Source: Atopsyche davidsoni
Lineage: Eukaryota; Arthropoda; Insecta; Trichoptera; Hydrobiosidae
Length of the DNA: 64,000 bases
Direction: 5' to 3'
Assembly: GCA_022113835.1 (NCBI GenBank)
Contig: JAILWY010000021.1
Location: 7,564,001 to 7,628,000 of the forward strand
Shown: piece by piece, positions 35,951-48,600 of the stretch
How the letters are laid out: every line of letters begins with the position of its first letter
How positions within the stretch are numbered: the stretch's first letter is position 1
Position numbers and translations under genes: made by a program
Notes under the pieces: model-generated
Told to the model about the DNA's origin: nothing
The model's database searches: none
What the model saw: the letters and a program-made list of their open reading frames with translations, nothing else

Positions 35951-36990
35951 GCGGCGCCGGCGCCTCGCCCCCTCGCCCCCTCCGCCCCGCCCTAACTATC
36001 TCCACACCACAGGGTGAGCGAGAACCGAACCGATCCGAACCGAACCGACAGGATGCGAGCTACTCCATAACTTAGTGCCTGCGGTTCCGTAGCATTCATG
36101 GCGATACTTTTCTATGTCAGATATTTCTGATAGTTTTTATTAAGAATAGTTGAAATAAAAAAACAAAAAAACATTTGAGGGGTTGAAATGAAGAATAGAA
36201 CACTATTTTTCAAAATGTTGAGTATTAGAAAATTTATCAAAAAAAAAAATTAATTTCTTGATGGGCACATTTCGATTTCAAAAAAAAACTTTTATAAATG
36301 GCTCCAAAAATTATTTATAAATTATAGGTGGTAATTTTGAAATGCTTCAATCCAAAATTATCATGTGGGGGTCGGGATATAAATTAAATTTAATATGTAC
36401 AATAAAAGAAATATTAAAATATTTAAGCCATAAAAATAAACCAGGGATTAGAAAAAATTGTTGTCGGTAAAATGGTTATTTATGAAAATATTATCATAAA
36501 TATGCACCATTCACTTAATTTTTTAACTTATTGCAACCAAAACCAGGTGTAAAATTTAGCATAAAACCATTTTATTCAAAAAATATATTTTTAAAAGGCT
36601 TTGAGAATGCTAGCGTATAAATATGACATGTGTAAAATGTAAATTTTTGATTCGTTATAATTTGCATTAATAATATTCATAATTCTATTGTAAAATTATT
36701 TATGCATCTACGTTAGCATCAAAATTTTGAATCATTAATAATTTATAAAGCATCGCGATATTTTTTCTCCGTAATCGTAATAAAGCCGCACAATTCTGTC
36801 ATTTTGGATGAAAAGCACCGCGAGGAGAGCGGAGCATCATCTATTCACGCAGGCCGCCAGGGCCGGAGAGGTTTCTCGGGAAGCCCCTGTAGTCTGAATG
36901 AAGTATTCGTGAATAGGCGGCGAGGCCGGAGTGGCGCCGCCCGGTCAGCGCGGACATCCTCACGTGGGCGGGAAGGAGTAGCCCAGTCCT

Positions 36991-37066
36991 ACCCAGCCCA
37001 GCCCAGCCCATCCCAGCCCATCCCAGCCCAGACCAGCCCAGACCAGCCCAGACCAGACCAGCCCGG
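36991..37066. repeat. CCCAG/CCCAT pentanucleotide array, G-quadruplex-capable on the minus strand
   Basis: About 75 nt of CCCAG, CCCAT and CCAGA units, with a 10-nt higher-order period in its second half. The minus strand carries more than eight GGG tracts separated by two bases. Confidence 0.9.
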
Positions 37067-39903
37067 CTCGGTGATTCACTTCCACGGCGGGACAATGCAA
37101 AGTGTGCGGATTGATCCGAGTTACCGATCAATCTGCCCATTAATTTAAAAAAAAATATTTAAATGCGTATTTTAACATCGATGGCAGTAATGCCGTGTAA
37201 GCCTAAAAGCCCATATGATATATACCAGGGGTGGCCAACAAGTCGATCGCGAAGCCAATTTTGGTCACCTTTAAATAATTATAATATACTCATAACTCGC
37301 CAGAGTGTACCTGCACTGAAAAACTCGTGATATATAAAAAAAATGAATTGATACGGTTTATGTACATTTACTAATGCCGTGTGGTCTATGCAAGCAATAA
37401 ACCACTACTTATTTAAAACGAATTCTTTGATTTTATTATGGTTTTATCTAAATTTAAGATTATGGTACGAAAAAAAACTCGTGATTATATTTTTAAAATA
37501 AAATATATACGTAATGAGTTATTAATATTTTGTTTATGATGAACCAAGTGCACGCCACTGGCATATGCATATATTGCGAAATCGTTGATTTATCTTATGA
37601 TTACTCTCTCATTTGGTGCAACACAGCAGGTTTGCCTTGCTGTAAAAGCCATGGCTCGCCATTGATACACACATGAGCTCGTATGAATACAAATACACAA
37701 AAATTTGTGACAGTCACATTTTTCTCACTGTGGAAGATTTTATGAGAAAACCTCAGGTTTCAGTAAATGTACAAAATTCCTCCGAAATAAAATAAATCTG
37801 GATTTGAAGAAACAGATTTATCTCTTTCGCATTCATGTTTCATGGTCCGCGGCCTGCGTAAGGGAGAGGTCCGCGGTCCTACTTTCATTAGTATAATGAA
37901 GCGCCGGGACCGTGAGCCTGCAGGGAGGACTCTAATGGTGTAAGATTCTCTCGGCTGTTGGTTTTGAATAACCCGGAAGCTGCGATGGACGTCGGCAATG
38001 TGCGGCTCCGACCAGGAGATACCTCCGAGATGCTCTCGGCCTCTTTTTATGCCAGCGCCGAGAGTAAAGGTGGACGAGTATTATAGTTTAAGGTCACCGC
38101 GGCCGTTGGATTTAATTAAAGCAATAAACGTCTGAATATTTACATTTGAAATTCTTGAATATTATTAATAAAAATAAAAAAGGGAATGGAGCTGATATCA
38201 TCACACGTTTATTTTACGTCGCTTTTAACCTTAAAATCGCGTTTTGATTATTTCCTATCAATTAAAGGTAGCTGTAGAATAGACTAAACCAGTTAATTTT
38301 AAAAATGTTAGCGATTACACACACACATACATACATAATTACGAGAATATATATATATTCTCGTAATTTCATGATACCATGAAAGAGTCTTACTTTCAGC
38401 ATAATAAACTATTTTTTTTTATCCTACGCCCTGAAGAGGGAATTTTTGAAACTACAAAAAATATTTTAAGAAAGTATTATTTTATTTGGATTTATAAAGA
38501 ATTTTGATTCATTGGATAAAATTTGTATGATACAGGTGTCTTCTTTTAAAAGACGCTTTACTGAAAATGAAACAATATAAAAAATCACCCAAAACTCTGA
38601 AGAAATAAGTGATATTCAGAAGTTGTTTTTTTGTTTAAATTTTTGCTCTTATCGTTTATATTGAAAATAATTGTAAATCAAAAAAATAATCCTGTGAAAT
38701 CGTGGAAATGTACATGAAACTCTAGCGAGGTTTGCATTCACGTAAAATGCGACTGCATGTCATGTGTGGTAGAATAAAAAAAGCTCAGGGATTTTATAGT
38801 CAGACAATATTAACTTAACCTACTATTAAATCGCACAAGTAAAACAAGCAAAAGAGGTCTAATCAAACAGATAAACTAGATACAAACAGATAAAACAAGT
38901 CCAAACTCCGATCTGCCTGACCGGTGCCCCGCAACCTCACCGGCGATATGGAATTGATGTCCAGGCATTAGGAGGAGTGCTGGCTGTAATTTCATATAGT
39001 CTGATTTTACACCCGATTGGGTTTTAATGTCCCTTTTGCGTTTTGTCGGTTCTCTTTGGACAGCCGCATGAATCACTGTGCTACAATATTGGCTCAGCAG
39101 TGTCCAAACAAAAGGGAAAATCGCGCATTCCTTCAAACGTGATGTTAGGATTTCGTTACATAATCAATTATCTATACTTTGATATTTTTGCAAAAGCTTT
39201 GGGCAAATAAAAAGTTCGAAACTGTCAATAAATACCTAGTTTGCTAAATTAGTAATCATATCTGAATATAGTATTGAAAAATAAATAGGTTTTCTCTTTT
39301 TGTACCTAAATTTGATGCATAAAAAAAATAGCCGTGAAAATTTTATTGTATTCATAGATTTAGTATCTAAATCTAGGCCTGAGCTAGCAATGACCCGACA
39401 AGCGCGATCACAGAGTAGATTTTAATCACTGGATTTGTATTGTGAGGCTATCGGCCAGCGGCTACATCCGAGTAAGCCTCCCTCATAAAGGTCAGCTCAG
39501 ACCGACGCGAAAGCTGGCCTGCTAGCATGCTACAGTTTCAATGACCGACGTTTCAAGGGGATGATTAGATTTACATATTTTTTTGAGCGTATTCCTGTGT
39601 TCGCGGGGTATTAATTAATATATCATAGGTGCTAAAAATCGAAGTTCTTTGTATGCTGGATATTTTTTTTTTTTTTAATTCTGCTATACTTTTGTACCGT
39701 AGATACTTCTGACGTGAAGCAGCAAAAGAGATTATCGGCGAAATCGTGAAAAAATGGCTGATAGCAATTTTTTAGTCTGTTGATGCGATTTGTTGATACG
39801 TGTGTGGTGCGCTTATATATTCAAATAGTATTTTATGTGTTGGTAATTTTATTATCGCAGTTGTGTTCGCGCTGGTCTGAGCGAGCCCTGAGCACCCCCC
39901 GAG
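37067..39903. other. Intergenic, no gene seen
   Basis: AT-rich sequence. At 37230 the string CAGGGGTGGCCAAC followed by CGATCGCG resembles a hAT-type terminal inverted repeat, but no clear right end was found. A 32-bp perfect palindrome lies at 38337-38368. GC-richer stretches occur at 37850-38050 and 38910-39070. Confidence 0.45.
38337..38368. repeat. Perfect 32-bp palindrome
   Basis: AATTACGAGAATATAT and its exact reverse complement joined with no spacer, next to an ACACAC/ATAC microsatellite. A direct observation. Confidence 0.9.
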
Positions 39904-39965
39904 TGGCAGTAGGGGCAGGGGCAGGGGCAGGGGCAGGGGCAGGGGCAGGGCAGGGGCAGGGGCGG
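39904..39965. repeat. GGGGCA hexanucleotide array, G-quadruplex-capable
   Basis: About nine units of AGGGGC with one shortened unit. The plus strand has consecutive GGGG tracts spaced by CA. Confidence 0.92.
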
Positions 39966-42900
39966 GAGCAGGGGGAGCTCGTTAGGTGACATCAAAATAG
40001 AAAAGGCAGCTAAGCTTGGAGCGGTCACCATGGCAACCATTCACTACCCACACGGACGGCATTTCTTTTTCTGCGTAATAACCGTCGGTATTCCGCGCTG
40101 CATTTATATACTCGATATGAAATATCAAGAATACCAACTGTAATCGATATAGTGAAGATTTGGAAAATATAAGACACGACTACAATTTAGAAAATTAATG
40201 CGTAAAATACAAAGTGTGTTTTAGTGGATTAACAGAAAAGGCGTGAATTAAATTTATTTCAGAATTAAGTAAGTTAAACACGCGATTTTTCATACATTGT
40301 TATTGCAAAAATGCCATGCATCATATTAAACCAAAAAAATGAATGTATATTCTTATACAGAATATAATGAAAATATTGTTACTCAAAGCTCTAAACACGT
40401 CTAAAAATATTCAGAGATTCTTATCCATTAAATCATATTTTTTTTGCATAAAATTAACACCAAATATACGATAGTCCGTTATTTTTAAAAAATAATTGAA
40501 TAAAACAATTAATACAGTAAATAAATTAGAACTAAAAAAAGTGTTTTAATAAAACGAATTCTAACCAACCCTTCTATAATAATATAAAAATATACTCTCT
40601 AATCATAATGTATATCTTTAAGTATATTTATATCCTATTGAATTAAAAGTATTTATCTAATTTGCACACATTAAAATATTATTCGGCGTCATATATCAAA
40701 ATATAGTCACAAAACTACATCGACTACTAAAACCATATTGATTGTGTGTACATTCACCTAATTCATTCAAATTTAAATTTCAAGTACTGGGGATTTAATT
40801 CGTCATAAAAAATTCACCAAAACCAAGTACGCCATGGAATACCCATTGTTAAAGTGTCCCACAAGCACAGTAGTCGCATTTTACCCTGTATGGCCACTCG
40901 CTCCGGGGAGGCTCCGAGTCCGTGTAAACGTGGCTTCAGGCGAGCACTCGAGCCTCGGCCTCCAGTACACGTGTACCGAGTACACACTCCGCCATACACC
41001 AGGGCACGAGGAAAACACCCGAAATAACCCCACTTGTTGCGCGGGGATTTGAAATACGAGTTTATGTTTACAAGTGTTGCTTTAGCGGTCATTGATAGCC
41101 TCGCAACACGTGCGGGAAGGCTAAGGCTGTATTCCATTTAGAAAACAAAATGATACATCATTCCGCTCGCGAAGGTAGATTAGGACGTTTGATATCTTCC
41201 TCGTTCAGATTCATTTCAATTCTTCGAAATTATCAATTAGTGAAGCGTATATGTCGCAATCACTTTATCAAAAACGTATTTATATCATTCACACATCCAA
41301 AAGTACAGTGCTTGAGACTATTAAAAATAAAAAAAATAATTATCTTTGGAGTTTCTCGTTATACGTTAACATATAAAATATTACCATTGCTGGAGCATAA
41401 AGATTAAAAGAATAAAGTTTTCGACGTTTTTTAAAGCGTGTATTTCAATAAGAGACAGAAAAGTGGTCCCCGTTTCAGAAAGAAAATCGTTTTCCCGCAA
41501 GACTGGGAACTTATATAAAAAGTTCCAACTACTTAACGATGTGTAGACGATTAAATACTTCCAGAAACTTTATTTTATTATAATGCGGCCCGCGATGTTG
41601 TGGCGAAATTAAAATGAAAGACCTAATAAATCTAGACAAAAGGAGAAAATATGAAAAAGTCAGAGAGGAAAGTTGAACATCGACTTCGTTAGCAGAATTG
41701 CAAAAGTTTAAGTTTCCAGCGATCGTATGGACCGCCCTGTGCGGGGGGCGGGGAAAGCCTATTTTCTTCCGAGATGTATGCAAGACTTTCAGACTGTTTC
41801 AGTTGCTTCTTTATGCCAAATATAACGCGAGATTTAAACGTTTTTAATGCGTCCGTTTCAGAAACTTCTAACTTTTGATTAAATTACAACAATAAAACTG
41901 ATGTACAAAATTAAGAGTTTCATATTGTATTTCAAATGTTGAAAACATACAGATATATGTTAGAATTTAATAATTAATTTACTTGAGCATTGAACGTTAT
42001 AAGGCAGATAAATTTTGCGTAGTAACTTAGCGTTTGAGCATTAGTTTTAGACTGAAAATAATAAACCTGTAGAAAAGCTAGCCTGCGGAATTTTTGTAAT
42101 ATCTGAGCATCGATTTGTTACAAAGATCTGTAATAGAATTGAACAAATGGTGATTAAGATATTTATAGTACGCTTACAAAAATAGCTAGTGAATTTATTT
42201 GTCCATTTAGCATATAAAATATATTGGACTTGTAGAAAAATATTTCAACTTTTGAATGTACGAATGTGTGAGGAAGAGGCGTCTATTAAAAATGTCTTTT
42301 TATATATAAACGGGAGAGTTCCGCCCTCCGACTTACGCGCTCCCTAATAAGATTTATAAAACGATGCCTCGGGAGGCGCCGCGGCTTGTCGGCGCTGCGG
42401 CCGGGTTATACATATTTATAATCCACCCGACGCAAAGTTTTCTACCCTTATAAAATTCCATAGTTTATACTTTGGCAGTGCTGACTGTTCTTGATATGAC
42501 TTCTGCCTTTATCACACCGAGGAGCATCGCCTCCGTAATAAGGTCTATCGTACACTCGTCGCTCGACTTTGTCATAATTCCCATTGTCAAACAGAACCAA
42601 AGAATTATTAATGGCACGCATAGGATTTTCGTTATTTTTTATTTATAAAAAAAAAAAATTGTGAATATTTAGTCAGCAACTTGTTCAAATAATACAGCAC
42701 GACTAGTTTATTAAATCAGCGAATCCAAAGCTCGGAATGAAGCGATGTTACTCAACCCGCAAATGTACCGTTACTAATTCAACTAATTCCGAGTGAGTCC
42801 AAAGTGACAAGTCCAAATTGACGTCTCGCTAAGAGTTCATAAATATTTCTTAGGGTCGGGGAGAACACTCGCAATTCTATACAATTACGTAGTGGGATTA

Positions 42901-44610
42901 TATTTCTTGCACACTCGGAGACGCGAGGGGCCGACCGCGGGGCAGAGCGGCATTCGCGCAAAAATCTACATTTTAAATTCTAAGGCGAAAATGTGCGCGC
43001 CGCGATTTTTCGATGTCAATATTGGACCAGTGTCGCCTCATTTGCCTAAATATGTCCAAACATAATTTGAGTTTGGCCTCTTTTGATGAGATTATGAATA
43101 AAGTTAGTCCCGGGACGTAATCGCGTTGAGCTCATTACGAGAGACGTCCGGATACTCGAGATGTTTCATCATTTTTAAAGAAAACTTCATCGCGAGCATT
43201 GAAAATTATTTTTTAACAAGTGTCGTCAGCGAGTTTTGTGCGATAGTGAAATGTATCAAATTGGGAGTGTTTTGAAAACTGTAGAAGGAAACATACAAGC
43301 GGACCGATAATGCGAACAATAGGTCGCCGAGGCCTGAGGCGCCAAGCGGGGGGGAGGGGGTGGTAAATGTGTCATGGCGGGTGTCATGGCGGTGTCGCGG
43401 CGGCCAGATTATTACAAAATAATTATAACATCCCGGCGGCTCGAAGGAGCGCGCAAATTTGATAAATTAACCGCGCGTCACGGGCCGGGATGGCGCGGAG
43501 GGAGCTCTCCCCCGAGAGCGTTTTTTTTTCGCCAGCCAACTATGACGACACCGGAATCTTTAATTGCTTTTTTTCATCCCCTTCATCCGCGAATTAAGTG
43601 ATTAATTATCTGTAAACGCGGAACGCCGCGGGACTCGTCAGGCGACCGCCCGGCCCGGCGTCGGTCGGGAACAAATTAATCTTGCTCGGGCTTCGCTCGG
43701 CGGCCTCTTGAATAGGTGAATCCGAGGAGGGGCCGGAGCGGGGGCGGTGAGATTTTCCCTATTATTTTCGACCGCCTGTCACTTAGAGCGTACGCGATCT
43801 TACGCGCAGGAAGAAATATGAATTTTAAGACGCGGCATTATCATTCATTTCCCTCGCGTGGCGGGCGCGGGTCGATACTCCAGGATCGACCGGAGCGAAC
43901 CGACGAGCCCGCTCGCGACTTCGTCGGAATAATCGCACGCAAATATATTTAATTTCGCGAAATGGCGGCAAGCAGACGAACCCAACAAAGCGAATACACT
44001 CGAAAGAAAATAAATATTAATATTTTAAAAAGTTTCTTTAACAAGATGGTCTTCCGAGGGAAAAAAACAGAGGCATGTTACGCGGGAGCGTAATCCAAAA
44101 GGGCACAATGTGAGACCTGAAAAGTTACCCCAAATTATCTCGCCTTTTCTCTCTTCTTGTAAAAAATACCGCAAATCTGATGTAAACACGTCGTTTAATT
44201 TGCACTTTCGCTCCCGAACTCCCCTAAACGATCGCCGGGAAACGAAAGGCCTTAAGGGTCGCGGGAAAATGGCACTTATTCTTCCCTCAGAGGGAAAGAA
44301 TGCTACATTTCATTAATATTTAACTAGTGGAGCGGGCGGGCTGACAGCGGGGAGGGGGGACGTATCAATCAAGGCGCTGCAATGGACGGCCGAGAAGATC
44401 CGAGGATTTTAATTTTTCTGAGATTAAACCAAAGATCTCGCGGTAATTCGGCCGTGTCAAAATAAGGCAGATTTTTTAACAGATTTTCCACTTAATTAAT
44501 CGCAGCATAATTAAACAACCGGAAGGGGTGAGTGGCGAGGGATGGGGGGGTGTTTTGGCGAGAGCCGGTGCTAATTGCCGGGGATCGGAAGAGCGCGAGT
44601 GTGCAGCTGC
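39966..44610. other. Intergenic/possible foxo downstream region, GC-rich from about 42900
   Basis: AT-rich to about 42300, then increasingly GC- and CpG-rich (42340-42400, 42900-43010, 43320-43760, 43850-43930). No coding region recognised; open frames in the GC-rich part are composition artefacts. Could hold regulatory elements or distal 3' UTR of foxo. Confidence 0.4.
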
Positions 44611-44656
44611 GTGACTGCGTGCCTGCGTGACTGCGTGCCTGCGTGACTGCGTGACT
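44611..44656. repeat. GTGACTGC/GTGCCTGC tandem repeat
   Basis: Eight-nt units alternating GTGACTGC and GTGCCTGC, making a 16-nt higher-order unit repeated about three times. Confidence 0.9.
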
Positions 44657-45606
44657 CACCGCGGTGCTCGAGGGCGAGCTCGTCCGGAGTCCCCGGCCGA
44701 GACTCCTGCGGTTGCGGTGGGCGTGGGCGCCGCGCGTGGACGCCGGCTGTGGTCCTCGCACTCGTTCCACTGACGCATCCTTCCTTATATCTAGCAGCAT
44801 AATCAATTCCGCGTCAATATGTTAAAACAAAATAATCAACAACTAACAGTAACACATTGTCAATAAAACCTTTAAATTATTCCAAATAATTCATTACAAT
44901 ATTTAGGCAATATATTACTTTGTATAGCATTTTAACATAATTCACTATTTTACACAGGTTTACTTTTTTAAAAAGATTTAGTTTAGGTATATTCCATTTA
45001 AACTAGCTAACTACCGAACGTCTATGTGAACAGGTATTATCGGTGTTTTCCGTTCAATACAGCCTACAAATGCCTTCGACATTTCCAATAATGACACTCG
45101 AATTAATAATCGAACACGATGCCGAGGCTCCGTGCTGAAGTGCGGCCTCCGGGGCCCGCGGGGAGCCGAGGGAGGCCGCTTCGAGTCCCGGCGCTTCGCA
45201 CGAGACTGCTATCATTAAGTAAACGTTTCCAAACTGACTTAAAGAGACCGTTTACAATCTAACGGCGAATATATCGTGACCTTAACAAGTAGACAATTGA
45301 CTATCAGCATTTTACTCTACCTACATATTATCATTCACATTAAATCATTTCGATTATTTTTCTATAAAAGCATCAGGACAATGCCGAATATTATCTATCT
45401 TTATATAAATGGTAACCCGTCGAGTAACGTACAAAAACTTAAGCTTAAGTCCACTCCGCCGAGTCCTGCCGAGCGGGGGCGGCTTCGAGGCCTCGCGCAT
45501 TCATACAGAGTTGTAAAAAGCGATCGTTAATCTGATTTCCTTGTACTTTGTTTAACTGAATCAGTCGGTTTGACAGTGTGTGGGGTGGGTGGGGTGGGTG
45601 GAGCGC
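44657..45606 (-). other. Proximal foxo 3' UTR region
   Basis: Immediately downstream of the foxo stop codon, so at least the proximal part should be 3' UTR. It contains a GGGGTGGGT array at 45580-45602 ending a few bases from the stop codon, and a GC-rich block at 45120-45210. No poly(A) signal can be assigned with confidence. Confidence 0.5.
45580..45602. repeat. G-rich TGGGGTGGG array abutting the foxo stop codon
   Basis: Four or more G3-4 tracts on the plus strand. The foxo transcript is the C-rich complement, starting about four nt after the stop codon. Confidence 0.85.
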
Positions 45607-48600
45607 TCAGTGGACCCAGGAGGGCGCTATGGAGTACGCGGGGGGACGCTGCTGCGAGCCCAGCGACTCCTCCGCGGTGGCCGCCACGCCCAGCGGGCTG
45701 TGGAACATCATCTGCTGCTGGTTCTGCTGCTGCTGGAAGTTCTGCTGTTGCTGGAGCTGCTGCTGATGCTGCTGCTGCTGCTGTTGCTGCTGATGATGCT
45801 GTTGCTGCTGAGGAAAGTTAAAGTCCAGGGAGCCGTCCATCGAGAGCTCGTGCTTGATGACCTTCAAATGATAAAAGACAATTCATTACTAGATGAAAGT
45901 AATTTTAATATACACTGCCTATTAATGCATATAATTTTTTTAGAGGAGCAACACATTCCAAATACCCAGCTTTTTAAATATCAAAACGTGCGAAAGAAAA
46001 ATACTTGGGTTAAATGAGGTCTAGGGTGTTTTTTTTGGGCCACATTCACACAAGCATTCCTTGCAATTAAATGTTTCTAAGCAATTAAAACATTTTAAAA
46101 TTTTTATTTAATCTAAATTAACCCAAGAAGTATACAACCATATAAATAATAATATATTATAACCTCACTTAAATCTTAATAATTTTTTTTGGGATATTTC
46201 ATACACAACAAGTAATAAATAGCTGGCATAAATTTGAAGCTACCTGTAAGCCACTGGTATAAAAACTAAGGTAGTGTTTACCTCATCAACATTGCAGTCA
46301 AAGCTGCCGTGCTCCAGGGTCTCGATGTTGAGGTTGAGGTCGTCCAGAAGGGCGGTGTTGTTGAGCGCCCCCATCAGCTGCCCCATCATGGTGGACGCGG
46401 GGGCTATCTGCTCGTGCTGCGCCCCTAGCAGGGCTCCATTCAGCAGGGGGGATTCCTGGCCCACTTGACTTACTCCACCTGAAACATCATTGAAAAATCA
46501 AACGATGCATAGATTTAAATTATCTCAGTAGCACAGCTTCATATTAATTTTACGTATATAAGTGTATTGTGTGTTATATAATAACATTAGTATTTTATAG
46601 TACTTTACGAAAAAAAAAAAAAAGATAGGAGTTTAATCCATGTCCTCTCTTTTTACACATTTGTAAAAGGTTGACCTGTTCTAATGCTCAATTCGAATCA
46701 AGATCAGTATTTTCAGATTTTTCGCCGCATTCAGTGTTTGGCTAGGCTTGTCGATGTCCTCTGCTGGTGGAGGTGGCGGGGCAGAAAGAGGGAGGGACTC
46801 ACTGTGGTGCAGCATGTCGGCGAGGTGCGTGGGCGGCAGCATGGAGGGGGTGAGGGGGGTGCGGGGCGGGCTGCAGGAGGGGGGGCGGCCGCGCAGGAAG
46901 GCGGCGCCGCAAGCCTCCGCCGGGTACGACGGAGACATCCCCTGCACTGACGACGGAGACATACTCTGAAACACAGACAAGAGACACTTTTGAGTTAGAA
47001 GACATTTTCTGAAATCCACGCTTAGATAAATATGCTACAACACGACTTAAGGCCAGCCTTTGTCCAACCGGACACCAGAGGCAGTCCATTACCTGGCGAA
47101 ATCGTGTCATTTAATTAATTTAATTGTCACTTTACTTTTCTATGTCGAAAGTTGATTTTTTTACAGAGTATTAAAAAAAACTATAAATTATATTTTTTTA
47201 TTATTTAATTAACGTCAATTTTCAGGGTAAAATAAAATCTTGAAGATGTTGAAAAATTGGATAAAATGACGCGGATTTTTAAAAAAAAAAAATTTTATAT
47301 CGCACAGGGTTTATATTTAATCTTTCAATTCCAATTGAAAAAAAGACTTTTAAATGTTTAGGACTCTTGGAAAAGGGACATGACGAATCTCCGAATTCCT
47401 ACACGTCAATCGGAAAAACACATATTTATCATATTAATAGTAAATTTATAAGAAATAAAAATATATTCTGTTCGGAAGAAAGGATGTATCAAAATTTTTT
47501 TGATTGGTGCAGTCGATTTTTCGCAAAACGGACTAGAGAAAAAAAAAGATTTTTTTTGACAGTAGAAGTGGAAGCCACTGACACTGCTTCTACCTTGTAG
47601 AAGCAGGTCAAAATTAATTTAAAAATTGTGTTACCGCTATAGTTTTTCGTACTTTTATAAAAAAAATAGTATTTTTATAGAAAAAAAGTCACAATAGATA
47701 ATAAAATAAATGAAAGTCTTGAAGATCAGAAGATGCTGGAGTTTTTGGGTTATGTTGATTTATACACGGTAGGGGTAGGTTTTCGATTTTCTCCATTTTT
47801 TTTTTGATTATCTTGCTTTCGTGTGAGTAGACTTGCATGTCGTGACTTAGGACATGTATCTGAAGATGTTACCTCGTTGTGGTGCATGGGGCGGTGCATG
47901 CAGGCGCAAGGCTGGCGGCCGTGGAGGGAGCAGGGCCGCGGCAGGAAGCTGCGCCCGTAACCCGCGCCCGCCGGATATGGCGGCGGAGGCCCGGCCGGCC
48001 CTGTCGTCAGCCCGCCAGCAAACCTGCAAGCAGACGCCAAGAACCTTCAATACAAGCCTTAGAAACCATCAGGTCGGAAACGATATCATCATCGATAACG
48101 TCATCATTAAAAAAATCACTTATCGACACCCTTTGCAGAGTAAATTTTACCCTGCCTTCTTTAAAGGAGGCGGGGTAAAATGGTTAAAATGATAGTAGTA
48201 TACAATTTCTTACCAATCGACAATATATTGTGTTAGCTCTGTGTTTCTCAATTTACAGTCGGCAGACTTAACAGTTGGTCCGCCACAAAAAAAATACTTG
48301 TAAAGTGCGTCGATCTTTCCAAATATTTTGGGTAAAAACACGGCACAAAAAGATTTGAAATAAAGAAAATGTTTGTTATAAATAAGACAGTGCATTAGTT
48401 TTTGTGTATGAGAAATATTCAAACTAATATTTATGATTTGATAGTGTTTCATTAGAGCACTTATATTAAAAAATTGTAATGAATGTAAATATTTTTGTTT
48501 AATTAAACAACTAAATCAAATATTTTTCAAAAGATCTCTAAAGATAGAAAGAAAATAGATATCAGAGCATATGAAGGGTATATTATCGATCATGCAATAT

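Larger units (their letters stand above)
30065..36990. other. Intergenic or possible distal foxo 3' UTR, no gene seen
   Basis: Mixed AT-rich sequence and GC-rich patches (31820-31870, 32200-32290, 32580-32660, 34500-34540, 35880-36060). Includes the GAGCCTT tandem array at 31776-31820 and a long poly-T at 31566-31585. Small open frames here show no family resemblance. Given its position downstream of foxo on the minus strand, part could be transcribed 3' UTR, but nothing in the sequence proves it. Confidence 0.4.

Noticed and set aside
36804..37148. Open frames on both strands with Pro/Gln/Ser repeats
   Set aside because: Translation of the CCCAG pentanucleotide array and GC-rich flank; no homology or splice context.
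37230..37660. hAT-like left terminus CAGGGGTGGCCAAC
   Set aside because: No convincing inverted right end or 8-bp target duplication found; left as a note in the intergenic entry.
45580..46017. Leu/Ala-rich open frames on the plus strand
   Set aside because: Antisense shadow of the foxo CAG repeat and last exon.
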